Source of the DNA: Acetobacteraceae bacterium UBA6159
GTDB taxonomy: Bacteria > Pseudomonadota > Alphaproteobacteria > Acetobacterales > Acetobacteraceae
Length of the DNA stretch: 43,091 nucleotides
Direction: 5' to 3'
Assembly: GCA_002422345.1 (NCBI GenBank)
Contig: DIUL01000069.1
Span: forward strand, 1-43,091
Part shown: one piece after another, positions 23,269 through 30,756 of the stretch
Numbering within the stretch: position 1 is the stretch's first letter
Layout: each line of letters begins with the position of its first letter
Position numbers and translations under genes: made by a program
Notes under the pieces: generated by a model
Seen by the model: the letters and a program-made list of their open reading frames with translations, nothing else
Database searches by the model: none
Told to the model about the DNA's origin: nothing

Positions 23269-23445
23269 TCAGGCCGTCCGCTTGAACAGCATCAGCACGG
23301 CGGCGATGATCATGCCGATCGCCCAGCCGAGCAGAAGGGCGCCGTGCATGTTGAGGGCAAAGACGGCGACGGCGACTGCGACGAAGCTGATCCCAGCCCC
23401 CACCGCCCACCATACCCAACGCATGGTGGCATCGCCGCCGCCCAT
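23269..23445 (-). CDS. Small two-helix membrane protein
   Basis: A 58-residue reading frame with two hydrophobic segments: WVWWAVGAGISFVAVAVAVF (residues 10-29) and ALLLGWAIGMIIAAVLMLF (residues 36-54), joined by ALNMHG and ended by basic KRTA. It starts seven bases after the cupin-protein stop and ends 55 bases before the amidohydrolase ATG, so it sits inside their operon. A second ATG at codon 8 could be the start. No family recognised; an accessory membrane peptide is a guess. Confidence 0.65.
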   Translation of the reverse strand: MGGGDATMRWVWWAVGAGISFVAVAVAVFALNMHGALLLGWAIGMIIAAVLMLFKRTA

Positions 23446-23452
23446 GGCCCGG

Positions 23453-24220
23453 TCAGTCCCGCGCGAGCAGCGGGAACTGCATGCACAGCAGGTCAGCCCC
23501 CATCGGACCGGCGATCAGCGTCGCGGCCGCGTCGTCAGGCCCGACGAACACGCAGGAATTGACCGGCAGCAGCGAACCGCCCGGCACGCAGGCGGAGCCG
23601 GACGTCACCAACCAGAACTGCCCGCCGCCCGTGGCCGGATCAGGGCCGCCGATGGAGCCATTTGCCGGTACGGTATAGCGCCAGGTGCCGAGGCCGTCCT
23701 TGGTCGTCTCGATCACCTCGGAGCCGGTCACGCTGGTCAACGCCGACCGCTCAGCGTCCGACAGGGCTCCGAACGGACCGCAGGTGGCTTCGCGGTGCTG
23801 CCAGCGCGCCCGCGCTTCACGCAGTTGCAGGCGATGCGCCGGCATGTAGCGCGCGCCGGGATCCCAGGCGTTGCGGAGGGTGAACCAGGACACGCCTTCC
23901 TCGGCCGCGATGATCGGGCCGTAGGCGGAGTAACGATCCGTGTAGTGCACCGCGACGGACGCGACATCATGGATGCCCATCTTGCCGCCGCCCTGCACGA
24001 TCACCTGATACTGATCGGCGGAGTGGAAATGCGGCTTCACGATCGCGCCTGGCTCTTTCTCCACCAGGAAGGCCATCGGATAGATGATGTCGTCGGCCGG
24101 CGTGGCTTCGCCGTCCTTCAACGTGTTGCGGTTCTGGCCAATATAGGTCGTGTGCCACCCGTTGCCGGTCTTCCGGCGATTGGTCTGGTGTGCGACGACG
24201 CTGTCCGCGGTCAGGATCAT
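23453..24220 (-). CDS. Cupin-domain protein
   Basis: A 255-residue protein beginning MILTADSVVAHQTNRR at 24220; the longer frame to 25336 runs antisense to an SDR gene and is excluded. One cupin motif is seen in KPHFHSADQYQVIVQGGGKMG (His-x-His near residue 65) with the second half around YSAYGPIIA. A second, less conserved beta-rich half follows near GQFWLVTSGSACVPGG. Metal binding is likely. It is the first gene of the unit with the small membrane protein and the D-aminoacylase-like enzyme. Reaction unknown. Confidence 0.82.
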   Translation of the reverse strand: MILTADSVVAHQTNRRKTGNGWHTTYIGQNRNTLKDGEATPADDIIYPMAFLVEKEPGAIVKPHFHSADQYQVIVQGGGKMGIHDVASVAVHYTDRYSAYGPIIAAEEGVSWFTLRNAWDPGARYMPAHRLQLREARARWQHREATCGPFGALSDAERSALTSVTGSEVIETTKDGLGTWRYTVPANGSIGGPDPATGGGQFWLVTSGSACVPGGSLLPVNSCVFVGPDDAAATLIAGPMGADLLCMQFPLLARD

Positions 24221-24346
24221 GGCGTGCCTCGTTGTTCTCTTCCCGCGCGATCCTATACCGAACGCCCCTTGCACGCCAGAGACGCGCTTGGTTGCCGTTT
24301 CCCTGGGCGGTGCTAGAGAACCGCCAGCACGCAGAGGAGACGCAAC

Positions 24347-25120
24347 GTGGCCTATAACCCCTTCGACCTGACCGGGAAGGTTGCCCTGGTGACCGGCGGC
24401 AACAGCGGAATCGGCCTGGGCATGGCGCGCGCCATGGCGCAGGCCGGCGCCGATATCGCCATCTGGGGCACCAATGCCGACAAGAACGCCGCCGCCAAGG
24501 CCGCGCTGGCCGACACCGGCCGGCGGATCGAGACGATGGAATGCGATGTCGGGGACGAGGCCGCCGTCGACGCCACCTTCGCCCGCGTGCTGGACGTCTT
24601 CGGCCAGGTCGATGGCTGCTTCGCCAATGCCGGGGTCTCCGGCCGCGGTGTCACCACCTTCCTGGACATGTCGGCCGAGGAATGGCGCCGCGTCATGCGC
24701 ATCAACCTCGATGGCGCCTTCTTCACCTTCCGCGCCGCCGCCCGCCACATGGTCAAGCACGGCCAGGGCGGCGTTCTGGCCGGCACCGCGTCGCTCGCCG
24801 CGATCGAGGCATCGCCGCGCAGCGAACATTACTCGGCCACCAAGGGCGGCATGGTCTCGATGACCCGCTCGCTCGCGGTAGAATTCGCCCGTTACGGCAT
24901 CCGCGCGCATTCGATCCTGCCCGGTTGGATCGAAACCGACATGACCGCGAAATGGTTCCAGACGGAAGGATTTCAGAAGAAGGTCGCCCCCCGGGTGCCC
25001 ATGCGCCGCTGGGGCACCGGCGACGATTTCGGCGGAATCGCCGTCTACCTCATGAGCTCGGCTTCCCAGTACCACACCGGCGATACCTTCGTGATCGACG
25101 GCGGGTATTCGGCGTTCTGA
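24347..25120 (+). CDS. SDR family oxidoreductase
   Basis: A 257-residue classical SDR with TGGNSGIG at residues 13-20, a NAG motif (FANAGVSG) and the catalytic YSATK. The C-terminal GDTFVIDGGYSAF is typical of gluconate 5-dehydrogenase or 2-deoxygluconate dehydrogenase-like members, but substrate assignment from sequence is unsafe. It is divergent from the cupin unit (126-base gap, with AGGAGACGCAAC before the start) and convergent with the DUF1028 gene, four bases apart. Confidence 0.9.
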   Translation: MAYNPFDLTGKVALVTGGNSGIGLGMARAMAQAGADIAIWGTNADKNAAAKAALADTGRRIETMECDVGDEAAVDATFARVLDVFGQVDGCFANAGVSGRGVTTFLDMSAEEWRRVMRINLDGAFFTFRAAARHMVKHGQGGVLAGTASLAAIEASPRSEHYSATKGGMVSMTRSLAVEFARYGIRAHSILPGWIETDMTAKWFQTEGFQKKVAPRVPMRRWGTGDDFGGIAVYLMSSASQYHTGDTFVIDGGYSAF

Positions 25121-25124
25121 TAGC

Positions 25125-25799
25125 TCAGGCCTCGGGCTTCCATTCATGCCACGGCGGGATCCGCGGGTCCCGCTGTCGCTGGACGTAGTACGGAATGTAG
25201 GGACGATACGCCTCGAACACGCGGCGCAACTCGCCCACCGGTTCGTCGTGCTGGTCGACGCGCAGGTCGATGCGGGCGAAACGATCCTGGTCATACACCA
25301 GGATCGCGGCCGAGGTCTGGCCGCCGATCTGACCACCGGCGTCCCGCCCGGCTTCCAACGCCAACATCAGCCGATCCTCGAAGGGCTGGCCCTGGGTCTT
25401 CTCGAACGTCCCCCGCAGAGCATCCAGCGTCTGCACGCCAGGCAGGACGTTGCCGAGGACGATGAACTGGTCATGGATCTGATGCGCCGCCCACGGCGTG
25501 TTGCCCGCCCCGGTGCGCGCGGCCATGTTGCCGTCGTCGTCGATCACCGCCAACTGGCGCTGTTCCGGCCACGGGTCGTTCGCCACCAGCGTGTCGATGA
25601 CGTGCTGCGCGGTATACCCCTGTTCCAGCAGCCCGCACGCGAACCGCCCGATCCGCGCATCGGCGCGCGACATCACCGCCACCACGCCTCGGCGCGGCAC
25701 AATGAACGGCACCCGCGCACCCACCGCGAAGGACTTGGTCGCGGTCGCGATGCCCAGCATGCGGGTCGCCGGACAGCGGGCGAGGATCGAGAAGGTCAT
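25125..25799 (-). CDS. DUF1028 (Ntn-hydrolase-like) protein
   Basis: A 224-residue protein starting MTFSILARCPATRMLGIATATKS, preceded by the strong site TGGAGGAAACACGGC. The conserved N-terminal part, AVGARVPFIVPRRGVVA, ARTGAGNTPWAA and the long family body match DUF1028, which has the Ntn-hydrolase fold. These genes commonly accompany RidA proteins and amidohydrolases, as in this region, suggesting hydrolysis of an amide in a shared catabolic process. The specific substrate is not known. Confidence 0.88.
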   Translation of the reverse strand: MTFSILARCPATRMLGIATATKSFAVGARVPFIVPRRGVVAVMSRADARIGRFACGLLEQGYTAQHVIDTLVANDPWPEQRQLAVIDDDGNMAARTGAGNTPWAAHQIHDQFIVLGNVLPGVQTLDALRGTFEKTQGQPFEDRLMLALEAGRDAGGQIGGQTSAAILVYDQDRFARIDLRVDQHDEPVGELRRVFEAYRPYIPYYVQRQRDPRIPPWHEWKPEA

Positions 25800-25886
25800 G
25801 CCGTGTTTCCTCCATTGGGGCGGACTGACCACCCGGTTTCGCCGATGCTATGATCCACGCGGTTCCGATCGCAAGGCAGCCCAACG

Positions 25887-26333
25887 ATGACCACCATGAA
25901 CCGCCTCCGCGCCCTGTGCATGGCCCTGCCCGAAGCCGAGGAGCGGGAGACCTGGGAAATCCCCACCTTCCGCGTCCGCGACAAGATCTTCGCGATGGCG
26001 CATCCCGACAAAGGCCGCCCATCGGTCTGGATGAAGGCCCCGCGCGGCACCCAGGCCATCCTGACCGAGGCGGCTCCGGATCGGTTCTTCTCGCCCCCCT
26101 ATGTCGGCCACAAGGGCTGGATCGGCGTCTGGCTGGACGTCGAACCGGACTGGGACGAAATGCGGGCGCTGGTCGAGCGAAGCTGGCGGATGACGGCCCC
26201 GAAACGCCTGGCCGCCACCCTGCCCGACTCCACGATCAGCAGTTCAGGCGATACACCCGACGCGCCGTCCCCGCGAAGATCGCCTCCTTCTCGGACTGCG
26301 AGCACCCGGCGCAAATCCGCTTCAGCGCGTTGA
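25887..26333 (+). CDS. MmcQ/YjbR family protein
   Basis: A 148-residue reading frame. Residues 1-112 are a complete YjbR/MmcQ domain (LCMALPEAEERETWEIPTFRVRDKIFAM, WMKAPRGTQ, FFSPPYVGHKGWIGVWLD, LVERSWRMTAPKRLAA). The last 36 residues, rich in Ser, Pro and Arg, are encoded by bases that are also the 3' end of the convergent amidohydrolase gene (98-base overlap), so they are probably a read-on tail. The family has a CyaY-like fold; its function is unclear. Confidence 0.85.
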   Translation: MTTMNRLRALCMALPEAEERETWEIPTFRVRDKIFAMAHPDKGRPSVWMKAPRGTQAILTEAAPDRFFSPPYVGHKGWIGVWLDVEPDWDEMRALVERSWRMTAPKRLAATLPDSTISSSGDTPDAPSPRRSPPSRTASTRRKSASAR

Positions 26334-27318
26334 ACAAAGCGGCAAAGCCGATGCCCATCTTCTCAACCGGGAAGTTGCTTTCGGCGATGCAGCGGTCGGC
26401 GCCGAACAGTTCGACGCAGGTTGCGACATAGGGCTTCCACGCCTCGGCCAGTTCGGTGGAGGTCGGCGGACGGTCCAGCGCCATGTAGTCCAGCGCGGCC
26501 AGCCGCATCATCATGCCGCCGAGCTTCATGGTGACGTTGGGGCACTTGGCGAGTTCGGTGACGTGCTTCTTCCACTCGGCGAAGACCTCCGCCTGCTTGC
26601 CCGCGTGGCGGCCATAGCCCAGCGGACCGCCGCAATGGCCCATGATGATGTTCGTGCCCGGGAAGGCGCGCGCCAGGTCGGTGATATCGGGGATTTGCGG
26701 ATGGAAGCCCCAGGCGTCCAGCGACAGGCCAAGCGCGGACAAGGCCTTCATCCCCGCGCGGAAATCGTCGCGCAGGTACAGGCCGGGCTGGATGTCGGGG
26801 GCGCTGTTCCCGATGATCGGATCGGGGTCATACCCGCAGGAGTGCCGCACGCCGCGGAACCGCCCGCCGCCGGCGCGGATATGCGCTTCCAGCACCGGGG
26901 TCACCCAGTCGCCCGCGGTCAGGTCGGCGTAGCCCACGATGCCGGCGGCCACCTTGGTCTTGCCGTAGCCGCCCGAGTCGCTCATGGCCGCGATGCCGGC
27001 GACGAACTCGGTTTCGCCCACCGGGCGCATCTGCTCCGGGCCATCCGCGCGGTACATCGAATGGCATTGCAGGAACACGCTGCCCACGACGTTGTGGCCG
27101 GTGGCGCAGTCCGCGAGGAACTCCTCCAGCAGATAGCGGAACGCGGGCACGTCCCACGACTCGCCCCGCGCGCCGCCGTCAGTGCGGACCCAGAGGTGAT
27201 GATGCGTATCGATGATGGGCAGGCCCGGGTCGATGATCTCCTCGGGCGGGGCCTTGGCGAGCCAGGCGTCCCGCGTGGGGAAGATACGACCGAAGGCGGT
27301 CTTGGTGGCGGCGGTCAT
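26236..27318 (-). CDS. Amidohydrolase family protein (PF04909 type)
   Basis: A 360-residue TIM-barrel metal hydrolase starting MTAATKTAFGRIF at 27318, with GGGAGC as ribosome binding site. DTHHHLWVRTDG (residues about 36-47) is the metal motif, IIMGHCGGPLGYGRHAGK and IAESNFPVEKMG are later conserved strands. It resembles 2-pyrone-4,6-dicarboxylate lactonase and related decarboxylases/lactonases. It lies downstream of tctC on the same strand. Its 3' end overlaps the convergent YjbR gene. Confidence 0.88.
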   Translation of the reverse strand: MTAATKTAFGRIFPTRDAWLAKAPPEEIIDPGLPIIDTHHHLWVRTDGGARGESWDVPAFRYLLEEFLADCATGHNVVGSVFLQCHSMYRADGPEQMRPVGETEFVAGIAAMSDSGGYGKTKVAAGIVGYADLTAGDWVTPVLEAHIRAGGGRFRGVRHSCGYDPDPIIGNSAPDIQPGLYLRDDFRAGMKALSALGLSLDAWGFHPQIPDITDLARAFPGTNIIMGHCGGPLGYGRHAGKQAEVFAEWKKHVTELAKCPNVTMKLGGMMMRLAALDYMALDRPPTSTELAEAWKPYVATCVELFGADRCIAESNFPVEKMGIGFAALFNALKRICAGCSQSEKEAIFAGTARRVYRLNC

Positions 27319-27388
27319 GGGCGATGCTCCCGGTTGCTTGCGGCGATTACCGCACGACCGGGGCCAAGGCTCAACCCACGCGGGCGAA

Positions 27389-27414
27389 GTCCCCGCCGCC
27401 ACCACGGCGGGGAC
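27389..27414 (-). terminator. Strong hairpin between tctC and amidohydrolase gene
   Basis: GTCCCCGCCG at 27389-27398 pairs perfectly with CGGCGGGGAC at 27405-27414 across a six-base loop. It lies 13 bases past the tctC stop on the minus strand and before the amidohydrolase. No long T-run follows, so it may attenuate or protect the tctC message rather than fully terminate it. Confidence 0.5.
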
Positions 27415-27426
27415 GGAAGGCGGGCG

Positions 27427-28404
27427 TTACTTCGCGCCCAGGCCCAACTGCTTGATCAGCGCCTGCTGTTCCGCGATCAACTGGGTCGCGAAGGCCTTGT
27501 AGTCCTCGGTGTTCTTGTAGATCAGCGGCTGGGACACTTCCTTCAGGAAGGCCAGGTGCGCCGGCTCCTCCATCGCCTTCTTGAAGGCGTCATGCAGGAT
27601 CTTCACGACCTTCGGGTCCATGCCCTTGGGACCGGCCAGGCCATAAGGCGATTCCGAGATGATCTTCTGGCCTTCCTGCACCAGGGTCGGGGTATTCGGG
27701 AAGCGGTGGGACGGCTTCTCGGTCCAGACCACCAGCATGCGGAAGTCACCCGAGTCCACCAACGGACCCATGCCCGTGCCGCCGGCAACCGCCTCGATGT
27801 GCTCACCCAGCAGGGCGGCGGTCTGTTCGGCTTCGCCCTTGAACGGCACCTGGGTCCACTTGATCCCCTCGGCCAGCGCAATCTGCTCCATCGTGATGTG
27901 CAGCGTCGTGCCGGTGCCGGGCGTGCCATAGCGGATCTTGCCGGGGTTGGCCTTGGCATAGCTCAGCAGGTCGCCCCAGGTCTTCCACGGCGATTTGCTG
28001 TTGACCGCGGTGCCGAATGTATAGCCGCTGACATGGATGACGAAGGTGAAGTCCTTGGCGGGATCGAACGAGACCTTCTGCATGTAGGGCAGCCGGAAGA
28101 TCGTGATGGGCAACTGCGCCAGCGTATAACCGTCGGGCTTCGCCGCCGCGGCCATCGTCGCCCCGCCCAGCGTGCCGGACGCGCCGGGCTTGTTGTCGAC
28201 GACGACAGGCTGGCCGAGATGCTTGGAAGCCGCATCGGCAAGAACCCGCATATGGCGGTCGGTTGTGCCCCCCGCGGGCCACGGCACGATGATCGTGACC
28301 GGCTTGGTCGGGAAATTCTGCGCCGCCGCCGTCCCCATGCCGGGCGCGAACGCCGCCAGCAGGCCCGCCAGACCCAGTAATCCCATCCGCTTGGTAAACC
28401 GCAT
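27427..28404 (-). CDS. tctC: Tripartite tricarboxylate transporter substrate-binding protein (TctC/Bug)
   Basis: A 325-residue periplasmic protein. The signal peptide MGLLGLAGLLAAFAPGMGTAAAQ is followed by the Bug-family start NFPTKPVTIIVPWPAGGTTD. VVVDNKPGASGTLGG and YGTPGTGTTLHI are the conserved binding loops. It captures a carboxylate for the TctAB permease, encoded divergently 132 bases away. The divergent arrangement suggests a shared promoter region. The ligand cannot be read from the sequence. Confidence 0.94.
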   Translation of the reverse strand: MRFTKRMGLLGLAGLLAAFAPGMGTAAAQNFPTKPVTIIVPWPAGGTTDRHMRVLADAASKHLGQPVVVDNKPGASGTLGGATMAAAAKPDGYTLAQLPITIFRLPYMQKVSFDPAKDFTFVIHVSGYTFGTAVNSKSPWKTWGDLLSYAKANPGKIRYGTPGTGTTLHITMEQIALAEGIKWTQVPFKGEAEQTAALLGEHIEAVAGGTGMGPLVDSGDFRMLVVWTEKPSHRFPNTPTLVQEGQKIISESPYGLAGPKGMDPKVVKILHDAFKKAMEEPAHLAFLKEVSQPLIYKNTEDYKAFATQLIAEQQALIKQLGLGAK

Positions 28405-28536
28405 GCCATACCCCTGGTAAATTGTCTTGTTCCCGACGCCGCATAAAGCGACCCGCCCGGGCTTGCAAGCCGATGTGCAATTGAGTCAGCCGCCCCGCCA
28501 TGCCATACGCTCGCGGTTAACCAGGCGGGGGAAATC

Positions 28537-29010
28537 ATGATCAGGGGTCTTCGAGCGGACACGCTCACGTCGGCGCTGGCGCTCGGCATTGCTTCATATA
28601 TCACTTATCAAGGCCTGGACCTTGAAGTCGGCACAACCAGCAATCCCGGCTCCGGATTCATCCTGTTCTGGACCGGCCTGATGATGGCCGCCTTGTCGGG
28701 CACCGTGTTCGTGCAAAGCCTCCTCCCCTCGGCGGACCGCGCGACGATCGGAGCCTGCTTCGCCAATATCAGATGGGGCAAGGTCCTGTATGTGCTGGCG
28801 CTTCTGGTTGCCTACACGTTTGTCCTTGCAACCCTCGGCTTCGTCGTCGCGACAACGATCCTGCTGCTGATCCTGTTCAAGACGGTCGAACCCCAAAGCT
28901 GGACCGTTTCCGTCATCGGTGCCGTGCTGACCACCGGCTGTGCCTGGCTTGTGTTCGTCCACTGGCTCGGGACCCAGCTTCCGGTCGGTTCGCTGTTCGA
29001 GGCGGGCTAG
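28537..29010 (+). CDS. tctB: Tripartite tricarboxylate transporter small membrane subunit TctB
   Basis: A 157-residue protein with four predicted membrane helices (SALALGIASYITYQGL, FWTGLMMAALSGTVFV, VLYVLALLVAYTFVLAT continuing into LGFVVATTILLLILF, and VIGAVLTTGCAWLVFVHWLG). The closing GTQLPVGSLFE is common in TctB. With TctA it forms the permease. GGGGGAAATC precedes the start, and tctA follows after three bases. Confidence 0.92.
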   Translation: MIRGLRADTLTSALALGIASYITYQGLDLEVGTTSNPGSGFILFWTGLMMAALSGTVFVQSLLPSADRATIGACFANIRWGKVLYVLALLVAYTFVLATLGFVVATTILLLILFKTVEPQSWTVSVIGAVLTTGCAWLVFVHWLGTQLPVGSLFEAG

Positions 29011-29013
29011 ACC

Positions 29014-30519
29014 ATGGATGTCATCACCAATCTTCTGCTGGGCTTCGGCGTCGCGTTCCAGCCGATCAACCTGCTGTTCTGCTTCGCCGGCGTCTTCATC
29101 GGCACCCTGATCGGCGTGCTGCCGGGGATCGGGCCGGTGGCGGCGATGTCCCTGCTGCTGCCCATCACCTTCAACATCACGCCGGAAGCCGGGATCATCA
29201 TGCTCTCGGGCATCTATTACGGCTCGATGTATGGCGGCTCGACCACCGCGATCCTGGTGAACATCCCAGGGGAGGCCGCCTCGGTCATCACCTGTCTCGA
29301 CGGCTACCAGATGGCCCGCCAGGGCCGCGCCGGCCCGGCCCTGGGCATGGCCGCCATGGGGTCCTTCATCGCCGGGACATTGGCCATCGTCGGGCTGATG
29401 CTGCTGGCCCCTACCCTCGCCCGCTTCGCCGTCAAGTTCGGCCCGACCGAGTATTTCAGCCTGATGGTCCTCGGCCTGACCATCCTGGTGTGGCTCAGCC
29501 AGGGGTCGATCCTGAAGGCGCTGATCATGGCGTGCGTCGGCGTGGTGCTGGGCCTGGTCGGCATCGATTCGATCACCGCCATGCCGCGCCTGACCTTCAA
29601 CCAGCTTGAACTGATCGACGGGCTGGGCCTGGTGCCGATCGTCATGGGCCTGTTCGGCATCGCCGAAATCCTCAGCAACATCGAACAACGTCTCGACCGG
29701 CAGATCTTCGAGACGAACGTGAAGGGCCTGCTGCCCACGAAGGAAGACTGGAAGCGCAGCGCGGGGCCGATCGCCCGCGGCTCGGTCCTGGGCTTCTTCC
29801 TGGGCATCCTGCCGGGCGGCGGCGCGGTGATCTCCTCCTTCCTGTCGTACGCGATGGAGAAGCGGCTTTCGAAGACCCCCGAACGCTTCGGCAAGGGCGC
29901 GATCGAGGGGGTGGCCGGCCCCGAGACCGCGAACAACGCCGCCGCCGGCGCGGGCTTCATCCCGCTGCTGACCCTGGGCATCCCGCCCAACGTGGTGATG
30001 GCGCTGTTGCTGGGGGCCTTCATCGTCCATGGCGTGCAGCCCGGCCCCCTGCTGATGGTCCAGCAGCCCGCTCTGTTCTGGGGCGTCGTGGCCAGCATGT
30101 ATATCGGCAACGTCATGCTGCTGGTCCTGAACATGCCCCTGATCGGCATGTGGGTGCAGTTGCTGAAGGTGCCCTACAAGATCCTGTTCCCGATGATCCT
30201 GCTGTTCTGCATCATCGGCGCCTACAGCGTCTCCAACCAGGCCTTCGACGTCTACCTGATGCTGGCCTTCGGCGTGATCGGCTGGCTCATGAAGAAGTAT
30301 GGGTATGAGCCCGCGCCGCTTGTGCTGGCCTTCGTGCTGGGTCCGATGCTGGAGAACAATCTCCGCAAGGCCCTGATCCTGAGCCAGGGTGACTTCACGC
30401 CCTTCGTCATGCGGCCGATCTCGGCTGTCTGCCTGGTGGCCGCGGCCCTGCTGCTGCTGTCCCCCCTGCTGCCGTCGTTCCAGAAACGCCGGCAGGAACT
30501 GGCCACCGACGAGGGCTGA
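29014..30519 (+). CDS. tctA: Tripartite tricarboxylate transporter large permease subunit TctA
   Basis: A 501-residue permease with about twelve hydrophobic segments. Signatures are GTLIGVLPGIGPVAAMSLLLP near residue 30, YYGSMYGGSTTAILVNIPGE, the central GFFLGILPGGGAVISSFLSY, and GFIPLLTLGIPPNVVMALLLGAF. It moves carboxylates by secondary transport after capture by TctC. The unit ends at a clear intrinsic terminator (30549-30582). The substrate may be linked to the amidohydrolase downstream of tctC, by position only. Confidence 0.96.
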   Translation: MDVITNLLLGFGVAFQPINLLFCFAGVFIGTLIGVLPGIGPVAAMSLLLPITFNITPEAGIIMLSGIYYGSMYGGSTTAILVNIPGEAASVITCLDGYQMARQGRAGPALGMAAMGSFIAGTLAIVGLMLLAPTLARFAVKFGPTEYFSLMVLGLTILVWLSQGSILKALIMACVGVVLGLVGIDSITAMPRLTFNQLELIDGLGLVPIVMGLFGIAEILSNIEQRLDRQIFETNVKGLLPTKEDWKRSAGPIARGSVLGFFLGILPGGGAVISSFLSYAMEKRLSKTPERFGKGAIEGVAGPETANNAAAGAGFIPLLTLGIPPNVVMALLLGAFIVHGVQPGPLLMVQQPALFWGVVASMYIGNVMLLVLNMPLIGMWVQLLKVPYKILFPMILLFCIIGAYSVSNQAFDVYLMLAFGVIGWLMKKYGYEPAPLVLAFVLGPMLENNLRKALILSQGDFTPFVMRPISAVCLVAAALLLLSPLLPSFQKRRQELATDEG

Positions 30520-30548
30520 ACCGGCCGCCTTTTCAGGTCGATCGGCGC

Positions 30549-30582
30549 AACGGCCGGGGTTCTCGCAACCCCGGCCGTTTTG
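30549..30582 (+). terminator. Intrinsic terminator of tctBA
   Basis: AACGGCCGGGGTT at 30549-30561 pairs perfectly with AACCCCGGCCGTT at 30567-30579 over a five-base loop, and runs into TTTT. It begins 30 bases after the tctA stop. This is the clearest Rho-independent terminator in the window. Confidence 0.9.
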
Positions 30583-30616
30583 CCATGCGCGGGCAAGGAC
30601 GCTGCCATCTGATTGG

Positions 30617-30637
30617 TAATGAGAATTATTCGCATTA
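30617..30637. promoter_or_regulatory. Fur box upstream of the TonB-dependent receptor
   Basis: A 21-base near-palindrome: TAATG at 30617-30621 and CATTA at 30633-30637 flank the core GAATTATTC (30623-30631), with only one mismatched pair besides the centre. It resembles the Fur consensus of alternating AAT/ATT units. It lies about 120 bases before the receptor start in a locally AT-rich patch and would give iron-dependent repression of the whole uptake unit. Confidence 0.75.
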
Positions 30638-30756
30638 AATGGCTTGACCCGCCCGACGCCGCCGGATACCTCGGGCGCACTCCAGGCAGCCAACTCCAAT
30701 AGCCACCCCAGAGTGAACGCGACGGCCGCAACCGGCCAATCTCGGGGGTGAGAATC

